Source of the DNA: an uncultured Desulfovibrio sp.
GTDB taxonomy: Bacteria > Desulfobacterota > Desulfovibrionia > Desulfovibrionales > Desulfovibrionaceae
Direction: 5' to 3'
Assembly: GCA_900553145.1 (NCBI GenBank)
Contig: USCL01000119.1
Span: 1 to 10,652 of the forward strand
Length of the DNA: 10,652 bases
In this document: in pieces, positions 1-6,291 of the stretch
How positions within the stretch are numbered: the stretch's first letter is position 1
Layout of the letters: every line of letters starts with the position of its first letter
The notes under the pieces: generated by a model
What the model saw: only the letters and a program-made list of their open reading frames with translations
Databases searched by the model: none
What the model was told of the DNA's origin: nothing
Translations under genes and position numbers: made by a program

Positions 1-1
1 C

Positions 2-838
2 TTTTTGCAGCGCAGGATACCCGGCATGTTGGTCCGGGATCTGGGCGGCGCGCTTCTTGTTGATTCGGGGCTGGGTTCGGATACCTTCAACAAGGTACTC
101 TGGGAGTGCGGCGGCGACGGGCAGCCTTGCCGGATTGCGCCGGAAGCGGAGGATGGCCTGTTGAGGGCCGCCACGGGCTGGTTCGCGGGCGAACGCCCCC
201 GGGATCTGCTGGAGTTGCCGGGGATGGCGTTTCCCCCGGCGACGGAACGGCCGTTTACGGTGTGGGCCGCTGCGGAGGATGAAGGCGCGCTGAACCGCCA
301 GCGCACGGCGTTCGGGCGGAACGGTTACGGGATAGGCGAGCTTGAAACGGGCATGGCTTTGCCCCTAAACCGCTGGACGCCGGAAGGGGGTACGCCGGAA
401 GGCTTGCGGATCGTGCAGGTGAGGACGTCCGCCGAACTGTCCGCCTACGCGGATGTCCTCGCCGCCAACTGGAACCCGCCGGATGCGGATGTGAAAAGGT
501 TGTACAAGGCAGCTGAACAGGTGTTGTTTCAGGGGGTTGCCCCTATGCGCCTGTTTGTCGGCTTTGCCGGGGAGGCGCCTGTGGCCAGTGGGGAGCTCTT
601 TTTGAGCGAAGGGGGCAACACGGCGGGATTGCACATGATCAGCACTCGTGAAGCCTTTCGCAGAAGGGGCTTCGGCGGAGCCATGACAGCGGCGCTTTTG
701 GAGGCGGGGCGGAACGCCGGGGCGTCCCTAGCGGTATTGCAGGCTTCGGATGAGGGGGAGCCCGTCTACAGGCGGCAGGGATTCGAACCGTGCGGGCTGT
801 TCGCGGAATATGTTTTTGGTGATGAAATCCTTTTTTAA
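2..838 (+). CDS. GNAT family N-acetyltransferase, 5'-truncated by the window edge
   Basis: The frame is open to the first base, so the true start probably lies upstream; the TTG at 5 has no ribosome binding site visible. The C-terminal half carries the acetyl-CoA binding motif A of GNAT enzymes: the segment RRRGFGG (about residue 219 counted from the TTG) follows a beta strand ending in HMIS and leads into a helix. It is followed by the usual late motif YRRQGF near the end. The N-terminal half, containing DSGLGSDTFNK, looks like the extra domain found in two-domain GNAT proteins. The family moves an acetyl group from acetyl-CoA to an amine, but the substrate cannot be told from sequence. The stop is followed at once by an imperfect dyad. 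The 278-nt gap to hmcA suggests that it is transcribed separately from the redox operon. The family call is secure; the function is unknown. Confidence 0.85.
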   Translation, partial: FLQRRIPGMLVRDLGGALLVDSGLGSDTFNKVLWECGGDGQPCRIAPEAEDGLLRAATGWFAGERPRDLLELPGMAFPPATERPFTVWAAAEDEGALNRQRTAFGRNGYGIGELETGMALPLNRWTPEGGTPEGLRIVQVRTSAELSAYADVLAANWNPPDADVKRLYKAAEQVLFQGVAPMRLFVGFAGEAPVASGELFLSEGGNTAGLHMISTREAFRRRGFGGAMTAALLEAGRNAGASLAVLQASDEGEPVYRRQGFEPCGLFAEYVFGDEILF

Positions 839-840
839 TG

Positions 841-879
841 AATGAGTTATGCTATACCCAAGAGGCATAATGGTTCATT
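841..879. other. imperfect inverted repeat just after the acetyltransferase gene
   Basis: AATGAGTTATGC (841-852) can pair with GCATAATGGTTCATT (865-879). This gives six inner pairs, a bulge and about five outer pairs around a 12-nt loop. No T-run follows on the + strand, so it is not a standard intrinsic terminator. It could be a weak 3' end structure or an operator half of the hmc leader. The pairing is visible; the role is a guess. Confidence 0.3.
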
Positions 880-917
880 GAGCGTTCAAGCAGGTAAAGT
901 GGCAAAACATTCGTTTG

Positions 918-1002
918 TTTTTTCACGAAAATGGGGGTGTTGGCGTCCGCTAAGGGGCGTCGGATCAGGCATTCCCCCCTTGACGGAGACTTTTTTTCAC
1001 GA
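918..1002 (+). repeat. pair of 11-bp direct repeats TTTTTTCACGA in the hmc leader
   Basis: The same 11 bases occur at 918-928 and 992-1002, 74 bp apart start to start, close to seven helical turns. The first copy overlaps the right arm of the TTCGT/ACGAA dyad. The second lies just after the TTGACG box. Two in-phase copies in a leader are what a cooperatively binding regulator would use, but the T-run makes chance identity less unlikely than for a mixed 11-mer. Confidence 0.4.
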
Positions 1003-1102
1003 TACCAGCTTGAGAAGCTAGGCACCTGTCTGAGAGCATATGGCATCATACTGCAATCAGACTGGTTTTGTTGTCAGGGGAAATGTTTCTTTTTCTATTT
1101 GC

Positions 1103-1108
1103 AAAGGA
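1103..1108 (+). promoter_or_regulatory. ribosome binding site that fixes the hmcA start
   Basis: AAAGGA lies 8 nt before the ATG at 1117. The upstream in-frame ATG at 931 would add 62 residues in front of the signal peptide and has no such site, so 1117 is preferred. Confidence 0.8.
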
Positions 1109-1116
1109 CTGCCACC

Positions 1117-2883
1117 ATGGAAAACGGTCGAAAACTGCTGCGTGGGATTGCGCTGGCGGCGATTGCCGTGATCGGTTTGGGTGGGATTGCGTTGTTTGCT
1201 TCACCGTCGCTGGCCGCTCAAACCCGTCCCGACGTGATCCGCATCGATGCCATAGGCCAGCTCAAGAAGCTGGAAATGCCTCCCGCCGTGTTTTTGCATG
1301 ACGAACACACCAAGGCTCTCGCTGCCACGGGCCAGGACTGTTCCGTTTGTCATACGCCCACCGCGAACGGGTACACCGTCAAATTCCAGCGTAAGGAAGA
1401 CGGCACCGACGCCAAGAAGCTGGAAAACATCTATCATAATGGTTGTATCGGCTGCCATGAGAACATGGCTTCCAACAACCAGAAGACGGGCCCGCTCGAC
1501 GGCGAATGCCGCGCCTGTCACGACACGAAGCTTCCGTTCAAGGCCGAACAGAAGCCCGTCAAGATGGGCAGCAAGTCGCTCCACTATCTGCACGTCAGCT
1601 CCAAAGCTATCGTCAACCCGGCGAACTCCGAGGAAAACTGCGGCGTTTGCCACCATGTGTATGACGAAAAGCTGAAGAAGCTCGTTTGGAAGAAGGGACA
1701 GGAAGACGCCTGCGCCGCCTGCCACGGCGAAAAGGCCGTCGGCTCCACGCCTTCCCTCCAGACCGCCGTGCACACCAAGTGCGTGTGGTGCCATGAAAAC
1801 GTGGCCCAGTCCTCGCGTGCGTACTTTACCTCTCAGGCCGAAGCGAAGAAGGCCGCCGAGCCCAAGAGCACGAAGAAGCTTTCCGCTAAGGAAGCGCAGG
1901 CTGAAGCCGCCGCCGAGGCCGCTGCCATTGAGGCCGCGATCGTGACCGGCCCCACGACCTGCGCCGGTTGCCATACCGAGGCCGCCCAGTCCAAATTCAA
2001 GCAGGTGAACCCGGTTCCCCGCCTGATGCGCGGTCAGCCCGACGCCACCGTCCTGCTGCCCGTCAACAGCGCCAAGCGTCCAGTGGGCGCTCCCGAAGCC
2101 GGCATGAAGCCCGTGGTGTTCAACCACAAGGCGCATGAGGCTTCCGTGGACAGCTGCCGCACGTGCCACCATGTCCGTATCGAGTCCTGTACCGTCTGCC
2201 ACACCGTCGACGGCAACAAGGACGGGAACTTCGTGAAGCTGGCCGACGCCATGCACGCGAAGACCTCGGACAGCAGCTGTGTGGGCTGCCACCAGCAGAC
2301 CGTGATGCAGAAGAAAGAATGCGCCGGTTGCCACGGAGCGGTTCCGGTCATGCCCGCCGACTCCTGCGCCACCTGCCACAAGGACGTGAAGGGCATCACC
2401 TCCGCCCAGATCGCCGACGGTTCCGCTTTCGATCTCACGAAGGAACAGCTTGCCGATATCGCGGCCAAGGATCTGGCTGCTCAGCCCGCCCCGGCGAAGC
2501 CGCTTCCGGCCGTCGAAATCCCTGAGACCGTGACCATCGGTGCGCTGTCCAACGACTTCGAACCGAGCGTGTTCCCGCACCGCAAGATCTACGAAGCGCT
2601 CGTGAAGGGCGCCGCCGACAGCGGGCTTGCCTCCGCGTTCCATACGTCGCCGACGGCCATGTGCGCCGCGTGCCACCACAACAGCCCCATTGCGGATCTG
2701 AAGACCCCGCCGAAGTGCGCCAGCTGCCACGGGATTGAGGCTGACAAGATGGCTACGAGCGTGAATAAGCCCTCGCTTAAGGCCGCGTATCATCAACAGT
2801 GCATGGCCTGTCACGATCGGATGAAGATCGAGAAGCCTGCCGCCACCGATTGCGCGGGTTGCCATACCCCGCGCGTGAAATAG
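1117..2883 (+). CDS. hmcA: HmcA, 16-haem high-molecular-weight cytochrome c
   Basis: Periplasmic electron-entry subunit of the Hmc complex. It accepts electrons from type-I cytochrome c3, which is reduced by periplasmic hydrogenases or formate dehydrogenases, and passes them to the membrane subunits. The 588-residue product has an N-terminal Sec signal (RKLLRG, then a hydrophobic stretch to about residue 28, cleavage near SLA-AQ at 33/34). It has exactly sixteen CXXCH haem motifs, from C75 (CSVCH) to C579 (CAGCH), and many extra His residues for axial ligation (for example HDEH, SLHYLH, FNHKAH, FPHRK). Motif order and the flanking text (CGVCHHVYDE, CRTCHHVRIE, HHNSP, AYHQQCMACHDRMKIEKPA) match D. 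vulgaris HmcA as I recall it (about 545 residues). The excess length is mainly an Ala/Lys/Glu-rich insertion between haem 6 (C222) and haem 7 (C282). First gene of the operon; hmcB starts 16 nt after its stop. Confidence 0.97.
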   Translation: MENGRKLLRGIALAAIAVIGLGGIALFASPSLAAQTRPDVIRIDAIGQLKKLEMPPAVFLHDEHTKALAATGQDCSVCHTPTANGYTVKFQRKEDGTDAKKLENIYHNGCIGCHENMASNNQKTGPLDGECRACHDTKLPFKAEQKPVKMGSKSLHYLHVSSKAIVNPANSEENCGVCHHVYDEKLKKLVWKKGQEDACAACHGEKAVGSTPSLQTAVHTKCVWCHENVAQSSRAYFTSQAEAKKAAEPKSTKKLSAKEAQAEAAAEAAAIEAAIVTGPTTCAGCHTEAAQSKFKQVNPVPRLMRGQPDATVLLPVNSAKRPVGAPEAGMKPVVFNHKAHEASVDSCRTCHHVRIESCTVCHTVDGNKDGNFVKLADAMHAKTSDSSCVGCHQQTVMQKKECAGCHGAVPVMPADSCATCHKDVKGITSAQIADGSAFDLTKEQLADIAAKDLAAQPAPAKPLPAVEIPETVTIGALSNDFEPSVFPHRKIYEALVKGAADSGLASAFHTSPTAMCAACHHNSPIADLKTPPKCASCHGIEADKMATSVNKPSLKAAYHQQCMACHDRMKIEKPAATDCAGCHTPRVK

Positions 2884-2899
2884 GCGGTGAGGAGAAGAT

Positions 2900-4105
2900 A
2901 TGAACCGTAGATCATTTCTGACTCTGATGGGTGGGCTGGGTATCGGTTCGGCTCTGGGCGGCGCGAAATCCGCGTCCGCCGCGGGCGGGACCTTCCACGG
3001 CTACCCCGACAGCAAGGGTGTGCTCCACGACACCACGCTGTGCATCGGTTGCCGCAGGTGCGAACAGGCCTGCAACAAGGTGAACGATCTTCCCAAGCCG
3101 GAGAAGCCCTTCACCGATCTCAACGTGCTCAACGAAAAGCGCCGCACGTCCGCCAAAGAGTGGACCGTGGTGAACAAGTACCGCCCCGCGAGCCTCGACA
3201 AGGACGTGTTCCGCAAGAGCCAGTGCATGCACTGCGAGGAACCCGCCTGCGCCAGCGCGTGCTTCGTGAAGGCGTTTACCAAGAACCCCGACGGTTCCGT
3301 GACCTACGATCCCACCCTCTGCGTGGGCTGCCGTTACTGCATGGTCGCGTGCCCGTTCAATATCCCCGGCTACACCTACGACCGCGCCCTTAATCCGCTG
3401 GTCCAGAAGTGCACGCTGTGTCATCCCCGCCTTCAGGAAGGCAAGCTTCCCGGCTGCGTGGAAGCCTGCCCCACCGGCGCGCTGGTGTTCGGCAAACGCA
3501 AGGATCTGGTTAAGATTGCATGGGATCGCATCACCGCGCATCCCGAACGTTACCAGGACCATGTGTACGGCGAGCATGAAATGGGCGGCACCGCATGGAT
3601 GACCATTTCCGGCGCCGAGTTCAAGGAAGTGGGCCTCAATGAAGATCTGGGCACCAAGGCCGCCGGCGAATACACGGCCGGGGCGCTCGGCGCCGTGCCC
3701 ATGGTTGTGGGCATCTGGCCCGTCCTGCTTGGCGGCGCGTACGCCATCACCAAGCGCAAGGAACAGATCGCCAAGGAAGAACAGAACGAGGCCGTGAACG
3801 CCGCCGTCGCCCGTACCGAGGAAGATGCCGCGAAGAAGCTGCAGTCCAGCCTCGACAAGGCCGCGAAGGAAGCCGCCAAGGAAAAGGACCGCGCCGTCGC
3901 TGATGAAGTGAAGAAGGCCGTGGCCGAAGCCGAGGAAGCTCTCCGGGCGCAGCTTGAGGCCGAAAAGGCCGAAGCCGTGGCGAAGGCTGCGGAAGAGGCT
4001 GCCGCGAAGGCCGCCGAAGAAGCCGCTGCCAAGGCTGCCGCCAAGCCTTCCAAGCCTGAAAAGGGCAAGAAAGGCAAGCACGACACCACCGGCGGGGAGG
4101 CGTAA
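2900..4105 (+). CDS. hmcB: HmcB, four-cluster ferredoxin-like iron-sulfur subunit
   Basis: Iron-sulfur subunit that carries electrons between the HmcA haems and the membrane subunits. The N-terminus has a twin-arginine signal (NRRSFLTL, residues 2-9, then a Gly/Ala-rich hydrophobic stretch to about residue 28), so the cluster domain is exported folded. Four cysteine groups fit four [4Fe-4S] clusters: C48/51/54/58, C109/112/117/121, C141/144/147/151 and C171/174/186/190. One membrane helix follows at about 260-283 and ends at TKRK. The remaining 118 residues are Ala, Lys and Glu, ending in a basic patch (KPEKGKKGK). With the cluster domain outside, this tail should be cytoplasmic. It contains the octad AAEEAAAK twice (363-370, 371-378). 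D. vulgaris HmcB also has such a tail, about 30 residues shorter as I remember it. AGGAG at 2890-2894 supports the start. hmcC begins 3 nt after the stop. Confidence 0.96.
   Translation: MNRRSFLTLMGGLGIGSALGGAKSASAAGGTFHGYPDSKGVLHDTTLCIGCRRCEQACNKVNDLPKPEKPFTDLNVLNEKRRTSAKEWTVVNKYRPASLDKDVFRKSQCMHCEEPACASACFVKAFTKNPDGSVTYDPTLCVGCRYCMVACPFNIPGYTYDRALNPLVQKCTLCHPRLQEGKLPGCVEACPTGALVFGKRKDLVKIAWDRITAHPERYQDHVYGEHEMGGTAWMTISGAEFKEVGLNEDLGTKAAGEYTAGALGAVPMVVGIWPVLLGGAYAITKRKEQIAKEEQNEAVNAAVARTEEDAAKKLQSSLDKAAKEAAKEKDRAVADEVKKAVAEAEEALRAQLEAEKAEAVAKAAEEAAAKAAEEAAAKAAAKPSKPEKGKKGKHDTTGGEA
3986..4045 (+). repeat. imperfect 24-bp tandem repeat inside the hmcB tail
   Basis: Positions 3986-4009 and 4010-4033 both encode AAEEAAAK, and 4034-4045 encode a further AAAK. 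The two full copies differ at synonymous positions (GCT/GCC, GCG/GCC, GAG/GAA). The repeat is therefore either old or kept at protein level, and it lengthens a continuous helix. Confidence 0.7.
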
Positions 4106-4108
4106 GCA

Positions 4109-5398
4109 ATGAAACTCTGGAAGAACCTCTCGAATCGTCTTGATGCCGTGGCCGGCGCCATGGCCGCCAAGCCTTGCATGCAGGGTTGCGTTGGGAAGAC
4201 GTTGCTGTCCATCCCCCGCACGCCCGGCAATCTGCTCACGGCTGTCATCCTCGCCATCGGCCTGCTGATCACCATCGGCCGTTTCGGCTTCGGCCTCGGC
4301 GCGGTGACCAACCTGAGCGACAACAACCCCTGGGGCATCTGGATCGCCTTTGACCTGCTGTGCGGCGTCGCGCTGGCGGCGGGCGGCTACGTGACCTCCT
4401 CGGCCTGCTACCTCTTCGGCATGAAGCGGTATCACTCGGCCGTGCGCCCCGCCATCCTGACCGCCTTCCTCGGCTACGCCTTCGTGGTCGTCGCTCTGCT
4501 GTACGACGTAGGCCAGCCGTGGCGCCTGCCCTATCCCCTGCTCGTGTCGCAGGGCACCACGTCCCTGCTGTTTGAAGTGGGCCTGTGCGTGGGCATCTAC
4601 CTGACCGTGCTGTTCATCGAATGGTCCCCCGTGGGCCTCGAATGGCTCCTCGGCATGAAGGATGCCCCCTGCTGGCTCGTGCGCCTGCGCCCCCGCATGC
4701 ACACCATCCGCAAGGCCGTGCTGTGCTTCACCATCCCGTTGACCATCCTCGGCGTGGTGTTGTCCACGATGCACCAGTCCTCGCTGGGCGCGCTGTTCCT
4801 CATCGCGCCGAGCAAGATGCATCCCCTCTGGTACTCGCCGTTCATGCCGGTGTTCTTCTTCATCTCCTCGATGGTGGCCGGTCTTTCGATGGTCATCTTC
4901 GAAGGCACGCTGTCCCACAAGGCCATGCATGACAAGATGGATGCGACCCACCTGCGCGAAGCCGACGGCGTCGTGTTCGGCTTCGGCCGCGCGGCTTCCT
5001 TCGTGCTGATCGGCTACTTCATCATCAAGGTGCTGGACACCACCATGGACAACGACTGGCATTACCTCGCCTCCGGTTACGGTGCGTGGTTCGCCGTCGA
5101 AATGGTCGGTTTCGTGCTCCTGCCCGCCTTCCTGTTCGCCCTCGGCGTGCGCGAAAAGAACATCACGCTCGTTCGCGCGGGTTCGGTTTTCGGGGTGCTC
5201 GGCATCGTCGTCAACCGCTTCAACGTGTGCCTTGTGGCCTTCAACTGGCAGCTGGACAGCGCGGATCGCTACTTCCCGAGCATCTCGGAAGTGTTCCTGT
5301 CCATCTTCATCGTAACCCTGATCGTAACGGCGTACCGCTTCGTGTGCTCGAAGATGCCGGTCCTGTACGAACACCCTGATTTCAAGGACGCCCACTAG
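4109..5398 (+). CDS. hmcC: HmcC, NrfD/PsrC-like polytopic membrane subunit
   Basis: Integral membrane subunit of the Hmc complex, 429 residues, of the NrfD/PsrC type that pairs with a four-cluster ferredoxin subunit such as HmcB. About ten hydrophobic segments can be seen, roughly at 41-61, 78-101, 114-132, 152-171, 200-219, 244-264, 293-311, 322-344, 355-373 and 392-410. Short polar loops separate them. Family-typical stretches include NNPWGIWIAFDLLCGVALAAGG early on and the acidic, His-rich loop HKAMHDKMDATHLREADG in the middle. NrfD proteins bind no haem and, in relatives, form the quinol site or proton path; whether HmcC reacts with quinone is not settled. The GGGGAGG Shine-Dalgarno sequence (4094-4100) lies inside the end of hmcB, and the 3-nt gap points to translational coupling. 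A short amphipathic N-terminus precedes the first helix. Confidence 0.95.
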   Translation: MKLWKNLSNRLDAVAGAMAAKPCMQGCVGKTLLSIPRTPGNLLTAVILAIGLLITIGRFGFGLGAVTNLSDNNPWGIWIAFDLLCGVALAAGGYVTSSACYLFGMKRYHSAVRPAILTAFLGYAFVVVALLYDVGQPWRLPYPLLVSQGTTSLLFEVGLCVGIYLTVLFIEWSPVGLEWLLGMKDAPCWLVRLRPRMHTIRKAVLCFTIPLTILGVVLSTMHQSSLGALFLIAPSKMHPLWYSPFMPVFFFISSMVAGLSMVIFEGTLSHKAMHDKMDATHLREADGVVFGFGRAASFVLIGYFIIKVLDTTMDNDWHYLASGYGAWFAVEMVGFVLLPAFLFALGVREKNITLVRAGSVFGVLGIVVNRFNVCLVAFNWQLDSADRYFPSISEVFLSIFIVTLIVTAYRFVCSKMPVLYEHPDFKDAH

Positions 5399-5415
5399 GG
5401 CGCCGGGAGCGAAAC

Positions 5416-5559
5416 ATGGAAGATTTCCCCACGCTCTACTCGTTTATGATTTTCACCAAGGGCTGGACGTATGTCCTCATGGGCGTCGCGCTCGTGGGGT
5501 TCCTCGGATACTGGCGCTTCCTTTTTGGTCGCGACGAGAGAACCGGCAGACCCGAGTAA
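5416..5559 (+). CDS. hmcD: HmcD, 47-residue single-helix membrane subunit
   Basis: A very short gene easily missed by length cut-offs. ATG at 5416 follows GGGAG (5405-5409), 17 nt after the hmcC stop. The frame closes at TAA 5557-5559. The product begins MEDFPTLYSFM, has one membrane helix (about residues 17-37, WTYVLMGVALVGFLGYWRF) and ends in a charged tail, GRDERTGRPE. By the positive-inside rule the C-terminus should face the cytoplasm. Size, position between hmcC and hmcE and the single helix match HmcD of Desulfovibrio, whose exact role is unknown. It probably helps to assemble or hold HmcC and HmcE together. Confidence 0.93.
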   Translation: MEDFPTLYSFMIFTKGWTYVLMGVALVGFLGYWRFLFGRDERTGRPE

Positions 5560-5577
5560 TCCGCAAGGAGCTGTTGT

Positions 5578-6258
5578 ATGTACGAATTCCTCACTGGTCC
5601 CATGCTGTGGGTGGCCTTTCTCGTCTTTGTGATTGGCCTTGCCCGCCGTGTGGTCCTGTATATCCGGGGACTGGATTGGCGGCTCGAACGCGTCGCCTAC
5701 GGCCCCGGCCGTAAAATCGGTATGAAGGGCGCGGTTTCGTCCGTCCTTCAGTGGCTGGTTCCCTTTGGGACGCACAGCTGGCGCAGGCAGCCGTATTTCA
5801 CCATCGCCTTCTTCCTGTTCCACATCGGCGTGGTGATCGTGCCCCTGTTCCTTGCCGGCCATATGGTCATCATGCAGGAACGCTTCGGCTTCAGCCTGCC
5901 CGCGCTGCCCATGTGGTTCTCCGATGCCTTCACGGTGCTTGCCATTGTCGGCGCGATCATGATGATCCTGCGCCGCGTCGCGCTGCCGGAAGTCCGTTTC
6001 CTGACGACGCTGGGCGACTGGGGCATCCTGCTGCTGGTGCTGTTCGTGCTCGTTGCCGGCTTCCTCGCCCGCATGCAGGCTCCCGGTTATGAAAGCTGGC
6101 TCCTGTGGCACATCTTCTCGGCCGAGCTGGTACTCATTCTGGCGCCGTTCACCAAGCTTTCCCACATCGTGCTGTACTTCATGTCGCGCGGTCAGCTTGG
6201 CATGGACTACGCCATCAAGCGTGGCGGCGCGTCGCGCGGCCCTGCTTTCCCCTGGTAA
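5578..6258 (+). CDS. hmcE: HmcE, NarI-like cytochrome b membrane subunit
   Basis: Membrane subunit of 226 residues that, with HmcF, resembles the HdrE/HdrD or DsrM/DsrK pair. Five hydrophobic segments lie at about 6-28, 73-97, 112-133, 145-164 and 173-202. Candidate b-haem ligands are H82 and H95 in or near helix 2 and H178 and H196 in helix 5. The 18-residue spacing of the last pair equals that of H187/H205 in E. coli NarI. The C-terminus (KRGGASRGPAFPW) is basic and should lie in the cytoplasm near HmcF. AAGGAG at 5565-5570 sits 7 nt before the ATG, itself 18 nt after the hmcD stop. Role: moving electrons across the membrane to or from HmcF through haem b. The haem number is inferred, not seen. 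Confidence 0.94.
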   Translation: MYEFLTGPMLWVAFLVFVIGLARRVVLYIRGLDWRLERVAYGPGRKIGMKGAVSSVLQWLVPFGTHSWRRQPYFTIAFFLFHIGVVIVPLFLAGHMVIMQERFGFSLPALPMWFSDAFTVLAIVGAIMMILRRVALPEVRFLTTLGDWGILLLVLFVLVAGFLARMQAPGYESWLLWHIFSAELVLILAPFTKLSHIVLYFMSRGQLGMDYAIKRGGASRGPAFPW

Positions 6259-6281
6259 TCCTCCGGGATTGCCAGCATATT

Positions 6282-6286
6282 GGAGG
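6282..6286 (+). promoter_or_regulatory. ribosome binding site that fixes the hmcF start
   Basis: GGAGG lies 5 nt before the ATG at 6292. An in-frame TTG at 6280 overlaps this site and cannot be its own start, so translation should begin at 6292 with MPEGKFC. Confidence 0.85.
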
Positions 6287-6291
6287 ATAAC

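Larger units (their letters stand above)
839..1116 (+). promoter_or_regulatory. hmc operon leader and probable promoter/operator region
   Basis: This is a 278-nt gene-free stretch in front of hmcA. It must hold the operon's promoter unless the operon is read from the acetyltransferase gene. Visible elements are a TTCGT/ACGAA dyad (910-914 and 925-929), an AAGGGG/CCCCTT dyad (952-957 and 976-981), and the 11-bp direct repeat TTTTTTCACGA at 918 and 992. A TTGACG box at 980-985 has a poor partner, GATACC at 1001-1006, with only 15 bp between. No convincing sigma-70 or sigma-54 promoter stands out. The last 50 nt before hmcA are T-rich. Confidence 0.5.

Noticed and set aside
1041..1057. Sigma-54 promoter TGGCAT...TGCAAT upstream of hmcA
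   Set aside because: The GG and GC elements are one base too close for the strict -24/-12 spacing, and the -12 box lacks TTGC.
931..1116. N-terminal extension of HmcA from an upstream in-frame ATG at 931
   Set aside because: It would put 62 unrelated residues in front of a clear signal peptide; the ATG at 1117 has a good ribosome binding site.
1201..2865. Long open frame (554 codons) antisense to hmcA
   Set aside because: It mirrors the GC-rich codons of hmcA, has no recognisable domain, and the + strand gene is certain.
3800..4102. HmcB tail as a TolA-like domain
   Set aside because: Likeness to TolA is only Ala/Lys/Glu low complexity, with no TolA end domain.
2912..5395. 827-codon open frame antisense to hmcB and hmcC
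   Set aside because: His-, Gly- and Ala-rich shadow frame caused by third-position GC bias of the real genes; no domain and it spans two certain genes.
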